A stretch of 64,000 nt of DNA from Buchnera aphidicola (Protaphis terricola) (GTDB taxonomy: Bacteria > Pseudomonadota > Gammaproteobacteria > Enterobacterales > Enterobacteriaceae): assembly GCF_964059145.1 (NCBI RefSeq), contig NZ_OZ060405.1, positions 1-64,000 of the forward strand, written 5' to 3'. The translations under genes were made by a program, and so were the position numbers. Below the pieces are notes generated by a model. It searched no databases, was not told where the DNA came from, and saw only the letters and a program-made list of their open reading frames with translations. Of this stretch, positions 38,201 to 48,784 are shown one piece after another. Each line of letters begins with the position of its first letter. The first letter of the stretch is position 1.

Positions 38201-39446
38201 TTACTTCATCTAATATATCCCATACAACAGATTCTTCTCTTTCTACCATTTTTTTTGCAGCTTTAATAGTAGTTGCTAATCCTCGTACTTCTAATTTTCC
38301 ATATATAAATGGTTTAAAAAGTTCCAAAGCCATTTTTTTAGGCAATCCACATTGATGAAGTCTTAGATAAGGACCAACAGTAATAACTGATCTTCCTGAG
38401 TAATCTACACGTTTTCCAAGTAAATTTTGTCGAAATCTACCTTGTTTTCCTTTAATCATATCAGCTAGAGATTTTAAAGGTCTTTTATTTGAACCTGTTA
38501 TAGCTCTTCCTCTTCTTCCGTTATCTAGAAGTGCATCTACTGCTTCTTGTAGCATTCTTTTTTCATTACGTACAATAATATCAGGTGCAGATAAATCTAA
38601 TAATCTTTTTAATCGATTATTTCTGTTAATTACTCTTCGATATAAATCATTTAAATCAGATGTTGCAAATCTTCCACCATCTAATGGTACTAATGGTCTA
38701 AGATCAGGAGGTAAAACTGGTAGAACAGTAAGAATCATCCATTCTGGTTTATTGTTTGATTGTATAAATGATTCAATTAATTTAATTCTTTTAGTTAGTT
38801 TTTTACGTTTTGTTTCTGAATGTGTTTCATTAAGTTCTGTTCTTAAGTTTTCACATTCTTTTATTAAATTCATTTCTTTTAATAATAATTGAATTGCTTC
38901 AGCTCCCATTTTAGCATGAAACTCATCTCCAAATTCTTCTAATGCATCTAAATATTGTTCTTCTGTTAAAATTTGATTTTTTTCAAGGTGAGTTAAACCT
39001 GGGTTAACAACTACATAAGATTCAAAATATAGTACTCTTTCAATATCTCTTAACGGCATATCTAATAATAAACCAATACGTGACGGTAAGGATTTTAAAA
39101 ACCAAATATGAGCTGTAGGAGAGGAAAGTTCTATATGACCCATTCTTTCACGTCTAACTTTGCTTTGTGTAACTTCTACACCACATTTCTCACAAATAAC
39201 ACCTCGATGTTTTAATCTTTTATATTTTCCACATAAACATTCATAATCTTTAACTGGACCGAAAATACGAGCGCAAAATAATCCGTCTCGTTCTGGTTTA
39301 AATGTACGATAATTAATAGTTTCTGGTTTTTTAACTTCACCAAATGACCAAGATCTAATTACATCAGGAGATGCTAATGAAATTTTAATAGCATCAAAAT
39401 CTTCAGTTTTAGTTTGGGCTTTTAAAAATTTTAGTAAATCTTTCAC
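35217..39446 (-). CDS. rpoC: RNA polymerase beta-prime subunit
   Basis: Beta-prime carries the catalytic Mg-binding loop of RNA polymerase. The 1409 residues (E. coli 1407) contain the N-terminal zinc site ([20 protein letters not shown]), the active-site [14 protein letters not shown] (about 455-468), the trigger loop, and the second zinc site. The start is GTG (GTGAAAGATTTACTA), as in E. coli. The C-terminal tail is Ser-rich and divergent. It is 68 bases after rpoB. Confidence 0.98.
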   Translation of the reverse strand: MKDLLKFLKAQTKTEDFDAIKISLASPDVIRSWSFGEVKKPETINYRTFKPERDGLFCARIFGPVKDYECLCGKYKRLKHRGVICEKCGVEVTQSKVRRERMGHIELSSPTAHIWFLKSLPSRIGLLLDMPLRDIERVLYFESYVVVNPGLTHLEKNQILTEEQYLDALEEFGDEFHAKMGAEAIQLLLKEMNLIKECENLRTELNETHSETKRKKLTKRIKLIESFIQSNNKPEWMILTVLPVLPPDLRPLVPLDGGRFATSDLNDLYRRVINRNNRLKRLLDLSAPDIIVRNEKRMLQEAVDALLDNGRRGRAITGSNKRPLKSLADMIKGKQGRFRQNLLGKRVDYSGRSVITVGPYLRLHQCGLPKKMALELFKPFIYGKLEVRGLATTIKAAKKMVEREESVVWDILDEVIREHPVLLNRAPTLHRLGIQAFEPILIEGKAIQLHPLVCAAYNADFDGDQMAVHVPLTLEAQLEARALMMSINNILSPANGEPIIVPSQDVVLGLYYMTREKINGKGEGMFLNNSNEAEKIYHLGIAELHSLVKVRIIEYEKNQNNEFIPIKKIVETTIGRAILWMIVPKGLPFHIVNQTLGKKDISKMLNICYRILGLKPTVTFADQIMYTGFAYAARSGASVGINDMVIPEKKINIINEAEIEVAEIQEQFQSGLVTAGERYNKVIDIWAAANERVAKAMMKNLSTELVKNKKGKLKKQISFNSIFMMADSGARGSAAQIRQLAGMRGLMAKPDGSIIETPITANFREGLNVLQYFISTHGARKGLADTALKTANSGYLTRRLVDVAQDLVITKNDCGTHEGILMTPLIEGGDVKEPLRERVLGRVTAENILIPNTEKILIKRNTLLNEQWCDLLEKNSIDTIKVRSVVNCDTDFGVCAYCYGRDLARGHLVNKGEAIGVIAAQSIGEPGTQLTMRTFHIGGAASRAATESSIQIKNKGIINLNNAKSVTNSSGKIVITSRNVELNIIDKFGRTKESYKIPYGSIMAKKNGEEVDSGETIAKWDPHTIPVITEVNGFVRFIDMIDGQSITRQADELTGLSSIVVLDTSERMSIGKDLRPSLKIIDEKGKDVLISGTEMPAQYFLPGKAIIQLNDGVKISSGDTLARVPQESGGTKDITGGLPRVADLFEARRPKELAILAEISGIISFGKETKGKRRLIITPINGHNTYEEMIPKWRQLNVFEGERVEKGDVISDGPESPHDILRLRGVQAVTKYIVNEVQEVYRLQGVKINDKHIEVIIRQMLRKATITKSGNSNFLDGEQVEFSRIKISNRILNKKNQTLATFSRDLLGITKASLATESFISAASFQETTRVLTESAVAGKKDELRGLKENVIVGRLIPAGTGYAYHKERLNRRKSINNNQISSNNHTSSQVSAEEASASLSELLNSTLT

Positions 39447-39514
39447 GCATGAGCTCTCATTGGAGTGAAACTTTTGAAGGTTTTAAGTCTTTATTTTTAA
39501 AATTAATAAATATT

Positions 39515-42500
39515 TTATTCATTTTCTAATTCAATATTAATTCCTAATGAACGAATTTCTTTTAATAATACATTAAAGGATTCTGGCATACCCGGTTCCA
39601 TTTGATGGTTTCCATCTACAATATTTTTATACATTTTAGTTCTTCCATTGACATCATCAGATTTAACAGTTAACATTTCTTGTAAAGTATAAGATGCTCC
39701 ATATGCTTCTAGCGCCCAAACTTCCATTTCACCAAATCGTTGTCCACCAAATTGAGCCTTTCCTCCTAAAGGTTGTTGTGTTACAAGACTATAAGAACCA
39801 GTTGATCGAGCATGCATTTTATCATCTACTAAATGATTGAGCTTTAACATATACATATAACCAACTGTAACAGGTCTTTCAAATTTTTCTCCTGTTCTTC
39901 CATCAAAAAGTAAAATTTGACCAGATATAGGTAGGTTGGCAAATTCTAACATTTTTTTAATCTCATTTTCTTTAGCACCATCAAATACTGGTGTCGCAAT
40001 AGGAAGACCTTTTCTTAAATTTTTTGCTAAACATAATATTTCTTCATCTGAAAATTGGTTTAAATTTATTTTTTGTCTTAAATTATCTCCTAAATCAAAT
40101 GTTTTTTGAATAAATCGTCTTAAACGAGAAATTTTTTCTTGTTTTTTTATCATATCATTAATTTGATCACCAATGCCTTTTGCTGCCATTCCTAAATGTG
40201 TTTCCAATATCTGTCCGATATTCATACGTGAAGGTACTCCTAAAGGATTTAGAACAATATCTACTGGTATTCCATATTGATCATATGGCATATCTTCAAC
40301 AGGATTGATTTTAGAAATTACTCCTTTATTTCCATGTCTACCAGCCATTTTATCTCCAGGTTGAATTTGACGTTTTACTGCTAGATAAACTTTTACTATT
40401 TTTAAAACTCCTGGGGCAAGATCATCACCTTGTATAATTTTTTGACGTTTTATTTCAATTTTTTTTTCAAATTCTTTTTTTAATTCATGATGTTGTTCCA
40501 TGAATTTTTCCATTTTTTTATTTATATCTTTGTTCTTAACATCAATTAAAAACCATTTTTCAAAAGGCAAGTTATTTAAATATTCTATTTTAACATCGAA
40601 GGAGAGAAGTGTTTTTTTAATTTTTGAAAATAAACTTAATTCAAAAATTTTAAATTCTTCTGTAAGGTCTTTTTTTGCTTTTTTAATTTGCATTTCTTCA
40701 ATTTCTAACGCTCTTTTATCTTTTTTTACACCGTCTCTTATAAAAATTTGTACATCAATTACTGTTCCAGAAACTCCATTAGGAACTCTTAATGATGAAT
40801 CTTTTACATCAGATGCTTTTTCACCAAATATAGCACGTAATAATTTTTCCTCTGGAGTTAATTGTGTTTCTCCTTTTGGCGTAACTTTTCCTACTAGAAT
40901 ATCTCCACCAGTAACTTCTGCTCCAATATATACAATACCTGATTCATCTAATTTACATAAAGCTGCTTCTCCTACATTTGGTATATCTGAACTAATTTCT
41001 TCAGGTCCTAATTTAGTATCTCTAGATATACAAGATAATTCTTGAATATGAATTGTAGTAAATCGATCTTCTTGTACAACTTTTTCTGAGACTAATATAG
41101 AATCTTCAAAATTGTATCCATTCCAAGGCATAAAAGCTACTCTCATATTTTGTCCTAATGCTAATTCCCCTAAATCAGTAGATGGTCCATCAGCTAATAC
41201 ATCTCCTTTATTAACTTTTTCATTTAATTGAACACATGGTTTTTGATTAATACAAGTATTTTGATTAGAACGAGTATATTTTGTTAAATTATAAATATCT
41301 ATACCTGCTTCACCTAAGTATATTTCATCTTCATGAACTTTGATAATAATACGAGATGCATCTACATATTGAATAATACCACTTCTTTTTGCTACAATAG
41401 TAACTCCTGAGTCTACAGCGACTGCTCTTTCCATTCCTGTACCTACTAATGGTTTATCAGTTTTTAGAGTAGGAACTGCTTGTCGTTGCATATTAGCACC
41501 CATTAAAGCTCTATTTGCATCATCGTGCTCAAGAAAAGGAATCAACGATGCTCCAACAGATACAATTTGTTGAGTAGATACATCCATATAATCAACTTGA
41601 TTAGAATTAAATAGACTTGATTCACCTTTATGTCTGCAAGTAACTAAATCATCAATGAAATAATTATTTTCATCTACATTTGTATTAGCTTGCGCAATAA
41701 TATAATGTCCTTCTTCTATTGCAGATAAATAATGTATTTCTTTTGTTACTAATCTATTTTTTACTTTTCTATAAGGTGTTTCTAAGAATCCATAAGAATT
41801 AGTTCGTGCATATACTGATAAAGAATTAATTAATCCAATATTAGGACCTTCTGGAGTTTCTATAGGACATACTCGTCCATAATGAGTTGGATGAACATCT
41901 CTTACTTCAAAACCAGCTCTTTCTCTTGTTAAACCACCTAATCCTAATGCTGAAATTCTTCTTTTATGCGTAATTTCTGATAAAGGATTATTTTGATCCA
42001 TAAATTGAGATAATTGACTAGAACCAAAAAATTCTTTTACAGCTGCAGATATTGGTTTAGCGTTAATCATATCTTGAGGCATTAAAGCTTCTAAATCTCC
42101 AACTGATAATCGTTCTTTTACAGCTCGCTCAACTCTTACTAGCCCAAGTCTGAATTGATTTTCTGCCATTTCTCCTACAGATCGAATACGTCTATTTCCT
42201 AAATGATCAATATCATCCACTTCCCCTTTTCCATTTCGAATGTCAATTAATTTTTTTATAACATCAATAATATCTTCTTTATTTAAAGTTCCTGATCCTT
42301 TAATTTTTTTACGTGATAAAGATCTATTAAATTTCATTCGTCCAACACATGAAAGATCATATCTATCTTCAGAAAAAAATAAATTTTCAAATAAATTTTC
42401 TGTAGCTTCTTTTGTAAGAGGTTCACCAGGCCTCATAACTCGATAAATTTCCATTAATGCACTTGTTCGATCATTTGAAGAATCAATACGAAGTGTATCT

Positions 42501-43543
42501 GAAATATATGGACCGTGATCCAAGTCATTAGTAAATAGTGTTTCAATATTTTTAAAATTTAATTTTCGTAATTTATTTAATGCTTCTAAAGATAATTCAG
42601 TATTAGCTGAAATAATTATTTCGTTTGTTATTGGATGTAAGTAATTTTTTGATACTATTCTACCTAAAATATATTCTACTGGAACTGTAATAGATTTAAT
42701 TTTAAATTTTTTTAATTCTTGTATATGACGTGCAGTAATACGACGTCCTTTTTTTACATATATTGTTCCATTTTTTTGAATATCAAAAGATGCGGTTTCA
42801 CCTCTCAATCTTTCTGAAATTAATTCTAATTTAATTTTTTTTTCATGTATTTTAAAAATATTTTTTTCAAAAAATAAATTTAATATTTCTTCTGTATTAT
42901 AATTTAGTGCGCGTAAAATAATGGTTACTGGTAATTTTCTTCTTCTATCAATTCTAACAAATAGATTGTCTTTTGGGTCAAATTCAAAATCTAACCAGGA
43001 TCCTCTATATGGAATAATACGAGCGTTGTATAATACTTTTCCAGAAGAATGTGTTTTTCCTTTATCACTATCAAAAAATACACCAGGACTACGGTGTAAT
43101 TGTGATACAACAACTCTTTCTGTACCATTAATTATAAAAGTTCCATTATTTGTCATCAATGGTATCTCGCCCATATATACTTCTTGTTCTTTAATATCTT
43201 TAACTGTAGGTTCTATTATATCGCGTTCATAAATTACTAATCTTAATTTTACTCTTAATGGTGCAGAATAAGTGGCACCTCGTATTTGACATTCTTTAAC
43301 ATCAAAAGTCGCTTTTCCTAATCGATAACTAACATATTGTAATTCAGAATTACTATTATATCCTCGAATAGGAAATATAGATTGAAAAGCTGCTTCTAAT
43401 CCTTGTTGCCCATCTGGATCTACTTTAATAAATTTTTTATAAGAATTTAATTGAATTGAGAGAAGATATGGTATATCTAAAATTTGAGAACGTTTACCAA
43501 AATCTTTTCGAATACGTTTTTTTTCGGTATAAGAATAAACCAT
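39515..43543 (-). CDS. rpoB: RNA polymerase beta subunit
   Basis: Beta forms the other half of the polymerase cleft. The length of 1342 residues equals E. coli's. The rifampicin region [15 protein letters not shown] and [11 protein letters not shown] is intact, but the Pro that follows in E. coli (residue 535 there) reads Leu here (ALGLGG). The catalytic-region motif [12 protein letters not shown] and the C-terminal [18 protein letters not shown] are intact. It follows rplL after a conserved attenuator. Polymerase slippage on A-runs is relevant to murB. Confidence 0.98.
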   Translation of the reverse strand: MVYSYTEKKRIRKDFGKRSQILDIPYLLSIQLNSYKKFIKVDPDGQQGLEAAFQSIFPIRGYNSNSELQYVSYRLGKATFDVKECQIRGATYSAPLRVKLRLVIYERDIIEPTVKDIKEQEVYMGEIPLMTNNGTFIINGTERVVVSQLHRSPGVFFDSDKGKTHSSGKVLYNARIIPYRGSWLDFEFDPKDNLFVRIDRRRKLPVTIILRALNYNTEEILNLFFEKNIFKIHEKKIKLELISERLRGETASFDIQKNGTIYVKKGRRITARHIQELKKFKIKSITVPVEYILGRIVSKNYLHPITNEIIISANTELSLEALNKLRKLNFKNIETLFTNDLDHGPYISDTLRIDSSNDRTSALMEIYRVMRPGEPLTKEATENLFENLFFSEDRYDLSCVGRMKFNRSLSRKKIKGSGTLNKEDIIDVIKKLIDIRNGKGEVDDIDHLGNRRIRSVGEMAENQFRLGLVRVERAVKERLSVGDLEALMPQDMINAKPISAAVKEFFGSSQLSQFMDQNNPLSEITHKRRISALGLGGLTRERAGFEVRDVHPTHYGRVCPIETPEGPNIGLINSLSVYARTNSYGFLETPYRKVKNRLVTKEIHYLSAIEEGHYIIAQANTNVDENNYFIDDLVTCRHKGESSLFNSNQVDYMDVSTQQIVSVGASLIPFLEHDDANRALMGANMQRQAVPTLKTDKPLVGTGMERAVAVDSGVTIVAKRSGIIQYVDASRIIIKVHEDEIYLGEAGIDIYNLTKYTRSNQNTCINQKPCVQLNEKVNKGDVLADGPSTDLGELALGQNMRVAFMPWNGYNFEDSILVSEKVVQEDRFTTIHIQELSCISRDTKLGPEEISSDIPNVGEAALCKLDESGIVYIGAEVTGGDILVGKVTPKGETQLTPEEKLLRAIFGEKASDVKDSSLRVPNGVSGTVIDVQIFIRDGVKKDKRALEIEEMQIKKAKKDLTEEFKIFELSLFSKIKKTLLSFDVKIEYLNNLPFEKWFLIDVKNKDINKKMEKFMEQHHELKKEFEKKIEIKRQKIIQGDDLAPGVLKIVKVYLAVKRQIQPGDKMAGRHGNKGVISKINPVEDMPYDQYGIPVDIVLNPLGVPSRMNIGQILETHLGMAAKGIGDQINDMIKKQEKISRLRRFIQKTFDLGDNLRQKINLNQFSDEEILCLAKNLRKGLPIATPVFDGAKENEIKKMLEFANLPISGQILLFDGRTGEKFERPVTVGYMYMLKLNHLVDDKMHARSTGSYSLVTQQPLGGKAQFGGQRFGEMEVWALEAYGASYTLQEMLTVKSDDVNGRTKMYKNIVDGNHQMEPGMPESFNVLLKEIRSLGINIELENE

Positions 43544-43694
43544 AGGGTTCCTAAGCTCGCTGAAAGAAAAAAATTAAAACTGATATTGTTTGATCTAGAA
43601 GAAGAGATAGTGCTATAAATTAACTATTTTAATCTTAAAATAATTTGTTTTATTTAAAAATTTTATATACTTTTTAAGTATTTTTTTATAAAAG

Positions 43695-43719
43695 GGCTGG
43701 TGAATTAAGAACACCAGCC
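43695..43719 (-). promoter_or_regulatory. rplL-rpoB attenuator hairpin
   Basis: On the minus strand GGCTGGTG and CACCAGCC form a perfect 8-bp stem around a nine-base loop, followed by CTTTTAT. E. coli has the same GGCTGGTG/CACCAGCC stem between rplL and rpoB, where it partly terminates transcription so that ribosomal protein L7/L12 exceeds polymerase. Conservation of both sequence and place in such an AT-rich spacer argues for retained function. Confidence 0.85.
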
Positions 43720-43755
43720 ATATATGGAAGTTAATTAAATTAAAATAAAAGTATT

Positions 43756-44124
43756 TTATTTAATTTCGATTTCAGCACCAACATCTTCTAAAGTTTTTTT
43801 AAGCGATTCTGCATCTTTTTTATTCATATTTTCTTTTAAAACAACTGGTGCAGATTCTACTAAATCTTTAGCTTCTTTTAGTCCTAATCCTGTTGCACTA
43901 CGAACACTTTTAATTACTGGAACTTTATTTGGACCAATAACTTTTAATATGACATCAAATTCTGTTTTTTCTTCAACTGTTTTGTTTTCATGGTTATTAT
44001 TAGATTGCATTGCTAGATTTGCAGAAACTCCAAATTTTTTTTCCATTGCTGAAATAAGTTCAACAACATTCATAACCGACATTTCTGATACAGCTTCTAA
44101 AATTTGTTCTTTAGTAATAGACAT
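43756..44124 (-). CDS. rplL: 50S ribosomal protein L7/L12
   Basis: L7/L12 forms the ribosomal stalk that recruits translation GTPases. The 122 residues (E. coli 121) have an N-terminal dimerisation helix ([32 protein letters not shown]), a hinge in which the usual Ala-rich stretch has become Asn/Lys/Glu-rich, and the C-terminal domain ([17 protein letters not shown]). AGGAATT precedes ATG. It lies downstream of rplJ, as usual. Confidence 0.97.
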   Translation of the reverse strand: MSITKEQILEAVSEMSVMNVVELISAMEKKFGVSANLAMQSNNNHENKTVEEKTEFDVILKVIGPNKVPVIKSVRSATGLGLKEAKDLVESAPVVLKENMNKKDAESLKKTLEDVGAEIEIK

Positions 44125-44194
44125 AGCAATAATTCCTAATCAAAATTAGAATTATTTTAGATGTTAGATAATCCATCAAAAATAATAACTTCTC

Positions 44195-44692
44195 TTAAGA
44201 AGTTTCTTTTTTCTTTTTTATAGCAGATAATATATAAATAAGTTTTCCAGCAGCTAAAATTTTTAATATTAATAAAAATTTTACTATAGCTTCTTCATAA
44301 GTTGGCATATCTGCAAGTTGATTAATTTCTAAACTAGATAATAGTTTACCTTCAAATGCGGCTCCTATAATTTTAAATTTTTTGTTTTTTTTTTGAAATT
44401 CTGTAAATAGTCTAGCTCCACTACCAGGATGATTTGTGGAATAAGCTATAAAAGTAGAACCTTTGATATTTTTTTTTAAACATTCAAAATTTGTATTTTT
44501 AATTGCTAGAGATAGTAAAGTATTTCGAACAATACTCATTTTTACGCCTAATTTACGTCCTAATTTTCTTAGTTCATTTATTTTATTTACAGATATTCCT
44601 TGATAGTTTGCAATGACAGCGGATATAGCTGAATTAGAAATTTGATTTATCTTAGAAACAATTGTTTTTTTTTTGTTTAGATTTAATGCCAT
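44195..44692 (-). CDS. rplJ: 50S ribosomal protein L10
   Basis: L10 anchors the L7/L12 stalk. The 165 residues equal E. coli's length: MALNLNKKKTIVSK at the N-terminus, RNTLLSLAIKNTNFECLKK in the middle, and the L7/L12-binding C-terminal helix after MPTYEEAI. GGAG lies before ATG. In E. coli L10 represses its own mRNA through the rplJ leader; a hairpin in the leader here (44776-44836) may be related. Confidence 0.96.
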   Translation of the reverse strand: MALNLNKKKTIVSKINQISNSAISAVIANYQGISVNKINELRKLGRKLGVKMSIVRNTLLSLAIKNTNFECLKKNIKGSTFIAYSTNHPGSGARLFTEFQKKNKKFKIIGAAFEGKLLSSLEINQLADMPTYEEAIVKFLLILKILAAGKLIYILSAIKKKKETS

Positions 44693-44775
44693 TTTATCGT
44701 ATTCTCCTACATTTTACATTTAGAGAAAAGATTTTTTATTATATTCATGACTGGGAATGTTAATTTTGCTTTGTG

Positions 44776-44836
44776 ATAGAAAAAATTTAATTTTTTAAAA
44801 AAAGGGGATATTATTATAAATAATTTTTTTTCTATC
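44776..44836 (-). promoter_or_regulatory. stem in the rplA-rplJ spacer (possible L10 leader)
   Basis: GATAGAAAAAATT at 44776-44788 pairs with AATTTTTTTTCTATC at 44822-44836, with two unpaired U bases, enclosing about 33 bases. It lies in the 165-base spacer upstream of rplJ. It could be the remnant of the L10 autoregulatory leader or the end of an rplKA transcript. Pairing is seen; the role is a guess. Confidence 0.35.
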
Positions 44837-44857
44837 GTAAAGTAAAACATATTATTT

Positions 44858-45547
44858 TTAAAATAAATCAGATTGATCTATAGTTAAACCAACTCCCATG
44901 GTACTAGATAAAGTTATTTTTTTTATATATATTCCTTTTGATTGAGGAGGTTTTGATTTTTTTATTGATTTTAAAAAAACATTAAAATTTTCTTTAATTT
45001 TATTAGTTTCAAAATTAATTTTTCCAATGGTTGCATGTATGATTCCATTTTTATCATTTCGATAATAAATTTTTCCTGTTTTTGCATTTTTAATTGCTTT
45101 TTCAATATTTGTTGTAACTGTTCCTAGTTTAAGACTAGGCATAAGATTTTTTGGACCTAATATATGTCCTAATTGAGTAACAATTTTCATAGCATCAGGT
45201 GATGCAATTACAGTATGAAATTTAATACCTTCTGTTTTTATTTTTTCAGATAAATCTTCCATACCAATGTATTCTGCACCAGCTTTTTTAGCTATTGAAA
45301 TATTTTCCCCTTGTGTAAATACAGCGATTTTAATATTTCGACCAGTTCCGTGTGGTAATATAGTAGTTCCGCGAACATTTTGATCTGATTTTTTTGGGTT
45401 AATTCCTAAATTAATAGCTACATCAATACTTTCAATAAAATTAACTTTTGATGAATTTTTCAATAATGAAATAATTTCATCTATATTATATAATTTTGTT
45501 AGATTAATACTTTTTTTTATTTTTTTTATTCGTTTATTATTTTTCAT
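44858..45547 (-). CDS. rplA: 50S ribosomal protein L1
   Basis: L1 binds 23S rRNA at the E-site stalk and, in E. coli, represses its own rplKA mRNA. The 229 residues (E. coli 234) show the signature segment [24 protein letters not shown] and the C-terminal [15 protein letters not shown]. The last residues after DQSDLF are trimmed compared with E. coli. It is six bases downstream of rplK. Confidence 0.97.
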   Translation of the reverse strand: MKNNKRIKKIKKSINLTKLYNIDEIISLLKNSSKVNFIESIDVAINLGINPKKSDQNVRGTTILPHGTGRNIKIAVFTQGENISIAKKAGAEYIGMEDLSEKIKTEGIKFHTVIASPDAMKIVTQLGHILGPKNLMPSLKLGTVTTNIEKAIKNAKTGKIYYRNDKNGIIHATIGKINFETNKIKENFNVFLKSIKKSKPPQSKGIYIKKITLSSTMGVGLTIDQSDLF

Positions 45548-45553
45548 TATAAC

Positions 45554-45982
45554 TTAATCCTGAACTATTATACCCATAGATTTAGCTGTTCCTTTAATAG
45601 ATTTGATCATACTTTCAATATTTGCACCAGTCATATCATTTTTTTTAGTTTTAGCTATTTCTTTAATTTGTAAATTAGTAACTTTTCCTTGAGTTTCTAT
45701 TTTTGGTTTGCTAGATCCTGATTTAATTCCAGCTGCTTTTTTTAATAAAACAGATGCTGGAGGTGTTTTAGTAATAAATGTAAAAGAACGATCAGAGTAC
45801 ACTGTAATAATTACTGGTATAGGTAAACCTTTTTCTATATTTTCTGTTTTTGTATTAAATAATTTACAAAATTCCATAATATTTACACCTTTCTGTCCTA
45901 ATGCAGGACCTATAGGTGGACTTGGATTAGCCATTCCAGCAGATACTTGAAGTTTTATATATGCTTGTATTTTTTTTGCCAT
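45554..45982 (-). CDS. rplK: 50S ribosomal protein L11
   Basis: L11 forms the GTPase-associated centre with 23S rRNA. The 142 residues equal E. coli's, with the thiostrepton-region proline-rich motif [18 protein letters not shown] at about 15-32 and the C-terminal RNA-binding domain ending MGIIVQD. It heads the rplK-rplA pair and is 27 bases downstream of nusG. Confidence 0.97.
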   Translation of the reverse strand: MAKKIQAYIKLQVSAGMANPSPPIGPALGQKGVNIMEFCKLFNTKTENIEKGLPIPVIITVYSDRSFTFITKTPPASVLLKKAAGIKSGSSKPKIETQGKVTNLQIKEIAKTKKNDMTGANIESMIKSIKGTAKSMGIIVQD

Positions 45983-46009
45983 TTTAAAAACCTTTTAATA
46001 AAATATTTT

Positions 46010-46555
46010 TTAATTTTTTTCAACTTGTCTAAAATCTAATTCTACAGGAGTAGATCTTCCAAAAATAGAAACAGATACTTTTAATCTACTTTTTTCATAA
46101 TCTACTTCTTCTACAACACCATTAAAATCTGCAAATGGTCCGTCATTAACTCGAATCATTTCGCCTGGTTCAAATAAAGTTTTAGGTCTTGGTTTATCAC
46201 CAATTTTTCGAAGTCGATTAATAATAGTTTCAACTTCTTTATGACTAATTGGTGATGGTTTATCTGATTTTCCACCAATAAAACCTAATACTCGTGGTAT
46301 ATTTCTAATTAAATGCCATGTTGTATCTGTCATAATCATTTGAATCAAAACATAACCTGGGAAAAATTTATATTCACTTTTTCTACGTTGTCCTCCTCTA
46401 ATTTCTATTACTTCTTCTGATGGAACCATAACTTCTCCAAAAAATTTTTGCATTTTATTTGATTTAACATGTTCTCGTATTGACTGTGCTACACGACCTT
46501 CAAAACCAGAAAATGCTTGCAATACATACCATTTCTTTTTTGAATTTTCATGCAT
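46010..46555 (-). CDS. nusG: transcription antitermination factor NusG
   Basis: NusG binds RNA polymerase, promotes processivity and links transcription with translation. The 181 residues equal E. coli's, with the NGN domain ([20 protein letters not shown]) and the KOW domain ([26 protein letters not shown]). It starts three bases after the secE stop, forming the secE-nusG pair. The sequence is highly conserved. Confidence 0.97.
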   Translation of the reverse strand: MHENSKKKWYVLQAFSGFEGRVAQSIREHVKSNKMQKFFGEVMVPSEEVIEIRGGQRRKSEYKFFPGYVLIQMIMTDTTWHLIRNIPRVLGFIGGKSDKPSPISHKEVETIINRLRKIGDKPRPKTLFEPGEMIRVNDGPFADFNGVVEEVDYEKSRLKVSVSIFGRSTPVELDFRQVEKN

Positions 46556-46558
46556 ATT

Positions 46559-46942
46559 TTATAACCTTAAACTAATAGCAAATGTTATTAAATGAAAAAT
46601 AATACTATCTAAACACCATAAAAGAAGTGATATAATTATTGTTACAAAAATAATGATAAATGTAGTATATAAAGTTTCTTTATAACTTGGCCATATTATT
46701 TTTTTCATTTCATTTTTTGATGCATTTATATATAATAAAATAGATTTTCCTTTTTTTGTATATTTTGCAATACCAATTGAAAAAATAATTAAAAATATTA
46801 TTAATGGTATCCGTATAGAAGAATTTATCGTATTAAAAAAATAGTTGATTAAAAGACACAATATAAGATTAACAGATATAAAAATCCATTTAATTTTTTC
46901 TATGTTTTTAGATTTTTTTTGCTTAGAATTATGTATATTCAT
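46559..46942 (-). CDS. secE: preprotein translocase subunit SecE
   Basis: SecE clamps the SecYEG channel. From ATG 46942 there are 127 residues, the E. coli length, with AGGAGA properly placed before it. The open frame runs 25 codons further upstream, but that hydrophobic extension has no counterpart in E. coli and swallows the ribosome-binding site. The core [20 protein letters not shown] and last membrane helix are well conserved; two preceding hydrophobic helices match the three-helix type. tufB, upstream in E. coli, is missing. Confidence 0.93.
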   Translation of the reverse strand: MNIHNSKQKKSKNIEKIKWIFISVNLILCLLINYFFNTINSSIRIPLIIFLIIFSIGIAKYTKKGKSILLYINASKNEMKKIIWPSYKETLYTTFIIIFVTIIISLLLWCLDSIIFHLITFAISLRL

Positions 46943-47142
46943 AATTTCTCCTAGAATTATAAAAATAAAAATAATTAAAAGAAAAAATATGTAAAAAATT
47001 TTTAATATTTTATCCATATATATTTTTTTTAAAATACATAAATGATTTTTTTAAATTTTTTAGAGATAATTGTAGGATTATAAAATCTAGGATGAGGTTT
47101 TTTGGATTGAATGTTATTTTTTTGAATTTTATTATTAATCAA

Positions 47143-47215
47143 TGCTGATACCCAGATTTGAACTGGGGACCTCACCCTTACCAAGGGTGTGCTCTACCTA
47201 CTGAGCCATATCAGC
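47143..47215 (-). tRNA. thrT: tRNA-Thr (GGT)
   Basis: This 73-base minus-strand cloverleaf has a perfect acceptor stem (GCTGATA/TATCAGC), anticodon GGT in CTTGGTAAG, and T loop TTCAAAT. It matches E. coli thrT. It is the last of four clustered tRNAs in the order thrU-tyrU-glyT-thrT, as in E. coli. CCA is not encoded. Confidence 0.97.
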
Positions 47216-47227
47216 AGTAATTTTTTT

Positions 47228-47299
47228 AGCGGGCAGTGGGAATTGAACCCACATCATCAGCTTGGAAGGCTGAGGTAATATCCATTATACGATGTCCGC
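47228..47299 (-). tRNA. glyT: tRNA-Gly (TCC)
   Basis: This 72-base minus-strand tRNA has anticodon TCC in CTTCCAA and T loop TTCAATT, matching E. coli glyT. Position 5 is A opposite C68 (GCGGACA against TGCCCGC), an A-C mismatch in the acceptor stem where E. coli has G-C. The rest of the stem pairs. The discriminator is T, and CCA is not encoded. Confidence 0.96.
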
Positions 47300-47304
47300 A
47301 TTTT

Positions 47305-47386
<82 letters not shown>

Positions 47387-47390
47387 ATTT

Positions 47391-47463
<73 letters not shown>

Positions 47464-47501
47464 TTTATTAAAATGTTTTTATAAAAATAAATACTTTTAA
47501 T

Positions 47502-47529
47502 ATTATATGTTTTTTCGATTTTATTGCAA
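47502..47529 (-). promoter_or_regulatory. sigma-70 promoter of the tRNA cluster
   Basis: On the minus strand TTGCAA (47529-47524) is followed after 16 bases by a perfect TATAAT (47507-47502), 38 bases upstream of the mature thrU 5' end. It would drive the thrU-tyrU-glyT-thrT transcript, possibly reading into secE-nusG. Confidence 0.6.
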
Positions 47530-47601
47530 GTTTTTTTAAAAAATATTTTTTTATAAAAAATTGTTTTAAAATATTTTAGTTAAAATTAAAAAATAAATAT
47601 A

Positions 47602-48646
47602 CTAATTATTTTTTTTTAATAAGTCAATTTTTCCTAAAGAATGAATAAAATCAATTTCAGGTTCTAACCAAATTTTAAATTTTTTAAAAATAGATTTTTG
47701 TATTATTTTAGCTAATTTTAAAATTTCCCATCCATGAGATTTTTTTTGATTTACTAATATTAGTTTATTTTTTTTATAAATACTTGCATTTCCAATTTTA
47801 ATATTTTTAAAATTATATTTTTGAATTAACCAAGCTGCTGAAATTTTTATATTTCCATTATTTTGTGGATAATAAGGTATATTTATATAAATAGATAAAA
47901 TTTTTTTTGCATTTTTTTGAGTAATAATTGGATTTTTAAAAAAACTACCTGCATTTCCTATTTTATCTGGATTGGGTAATTTTCTTCTTCTTATTTTGCA
48001 TATATTATTATATATTTCATAAGGTGTAACTTTTGTAATATTAATATTTTTTATCAGTGATTTAAAAAATATAGGTTTCCATTTTTTTAATATTTTTATA
48101 CCGACAGAAATCACTGCATATCCTTCTTGATATTTATGTTTAAATATACTATCTCGATATGCAAATCTACATAGATAGTTTTTAATTCTTATTATTTTTG
48201 AAGTTTTTAATGAAATGATATCGACGTATTCACATATATTTTTTAGTTCTAAACCATATGCTCCTATATTTTGAATAGCAGCTGATCCTATACATCCTGG
48301 AATTAATGCTAAATTTTCTAGACCAAAAAATTTCATTTTCATTGTATATTTAACTACATCATTCCATTTTTCACCTGAAAAAATATGTAATAGCCAAGAT
48401 TTTTTTTTTCTTTAATTTTAATACCTTTAATTCGATTAATTATAACAACTCCTTTATAATTTTCTAAAAATAATATATTACTGCCTTCTCCTAAAATTAT
48501 ATAAGGTGTATTAGACAATTTACATTTTTTATAAATTTCTAATAATGATTGAATATTTTGAACAAAAATAATTTTTTTTGCTGTTACATTAATTGAAAAT
48601 GTGTTTAAATCTTTTAAAGATTTTAAATAGTTTTTTTTTTGTACAT
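47602..48646 (-). pseudogene. murB: UDP-N-acetylenolpyruvoylglucosamine reductase MurB, double poly(A) frameshift
   Basis: MurB reduces enolpyruvyl-UDP-GlcNAc to UDP-MurNAc in peptidoglycan synthesis. The sequence aligns with E. coli MurB over its whole length, but in three pieces. ATG 48646 reads into an A10 run (48640-48631), and a second A10 run is at 48409-48400. Each needs one extra A (or two fewer) to rejoin the frame. The uninterrupted part starts at 48342. With both corrections it gives about 348 residues (E. coli 342). Catalytic segments are intact: GEGSNILFL, CRFAYRDSIF (Arg), GNAGSFFKNP (Ser), WLEPEIDF (Glu). Such conservation suggests it still makes protein by polymerase slippage, or that the runs were mis-sequenced. 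The start is uncertain, with no good ribosome-binding site. Confidence 0.85.
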
Positions 48647-48784
48647 ATAATTTTTTATGTTTAAGATTTTTTAATTTAAAGTTTTATTTATTAAAACGTT
48701 ATTTTTTTATATTATAAAATTTTATAATATAAATTTTATGATAATACTATAGTAATTAAAGTATTTTAATGGAGTTCTATAAAA

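Noticed and set aside
37339..43232. Plus-strand open frames within rpoC and rpoB
   Set aside because: Antisense shadows of two invariant genes.
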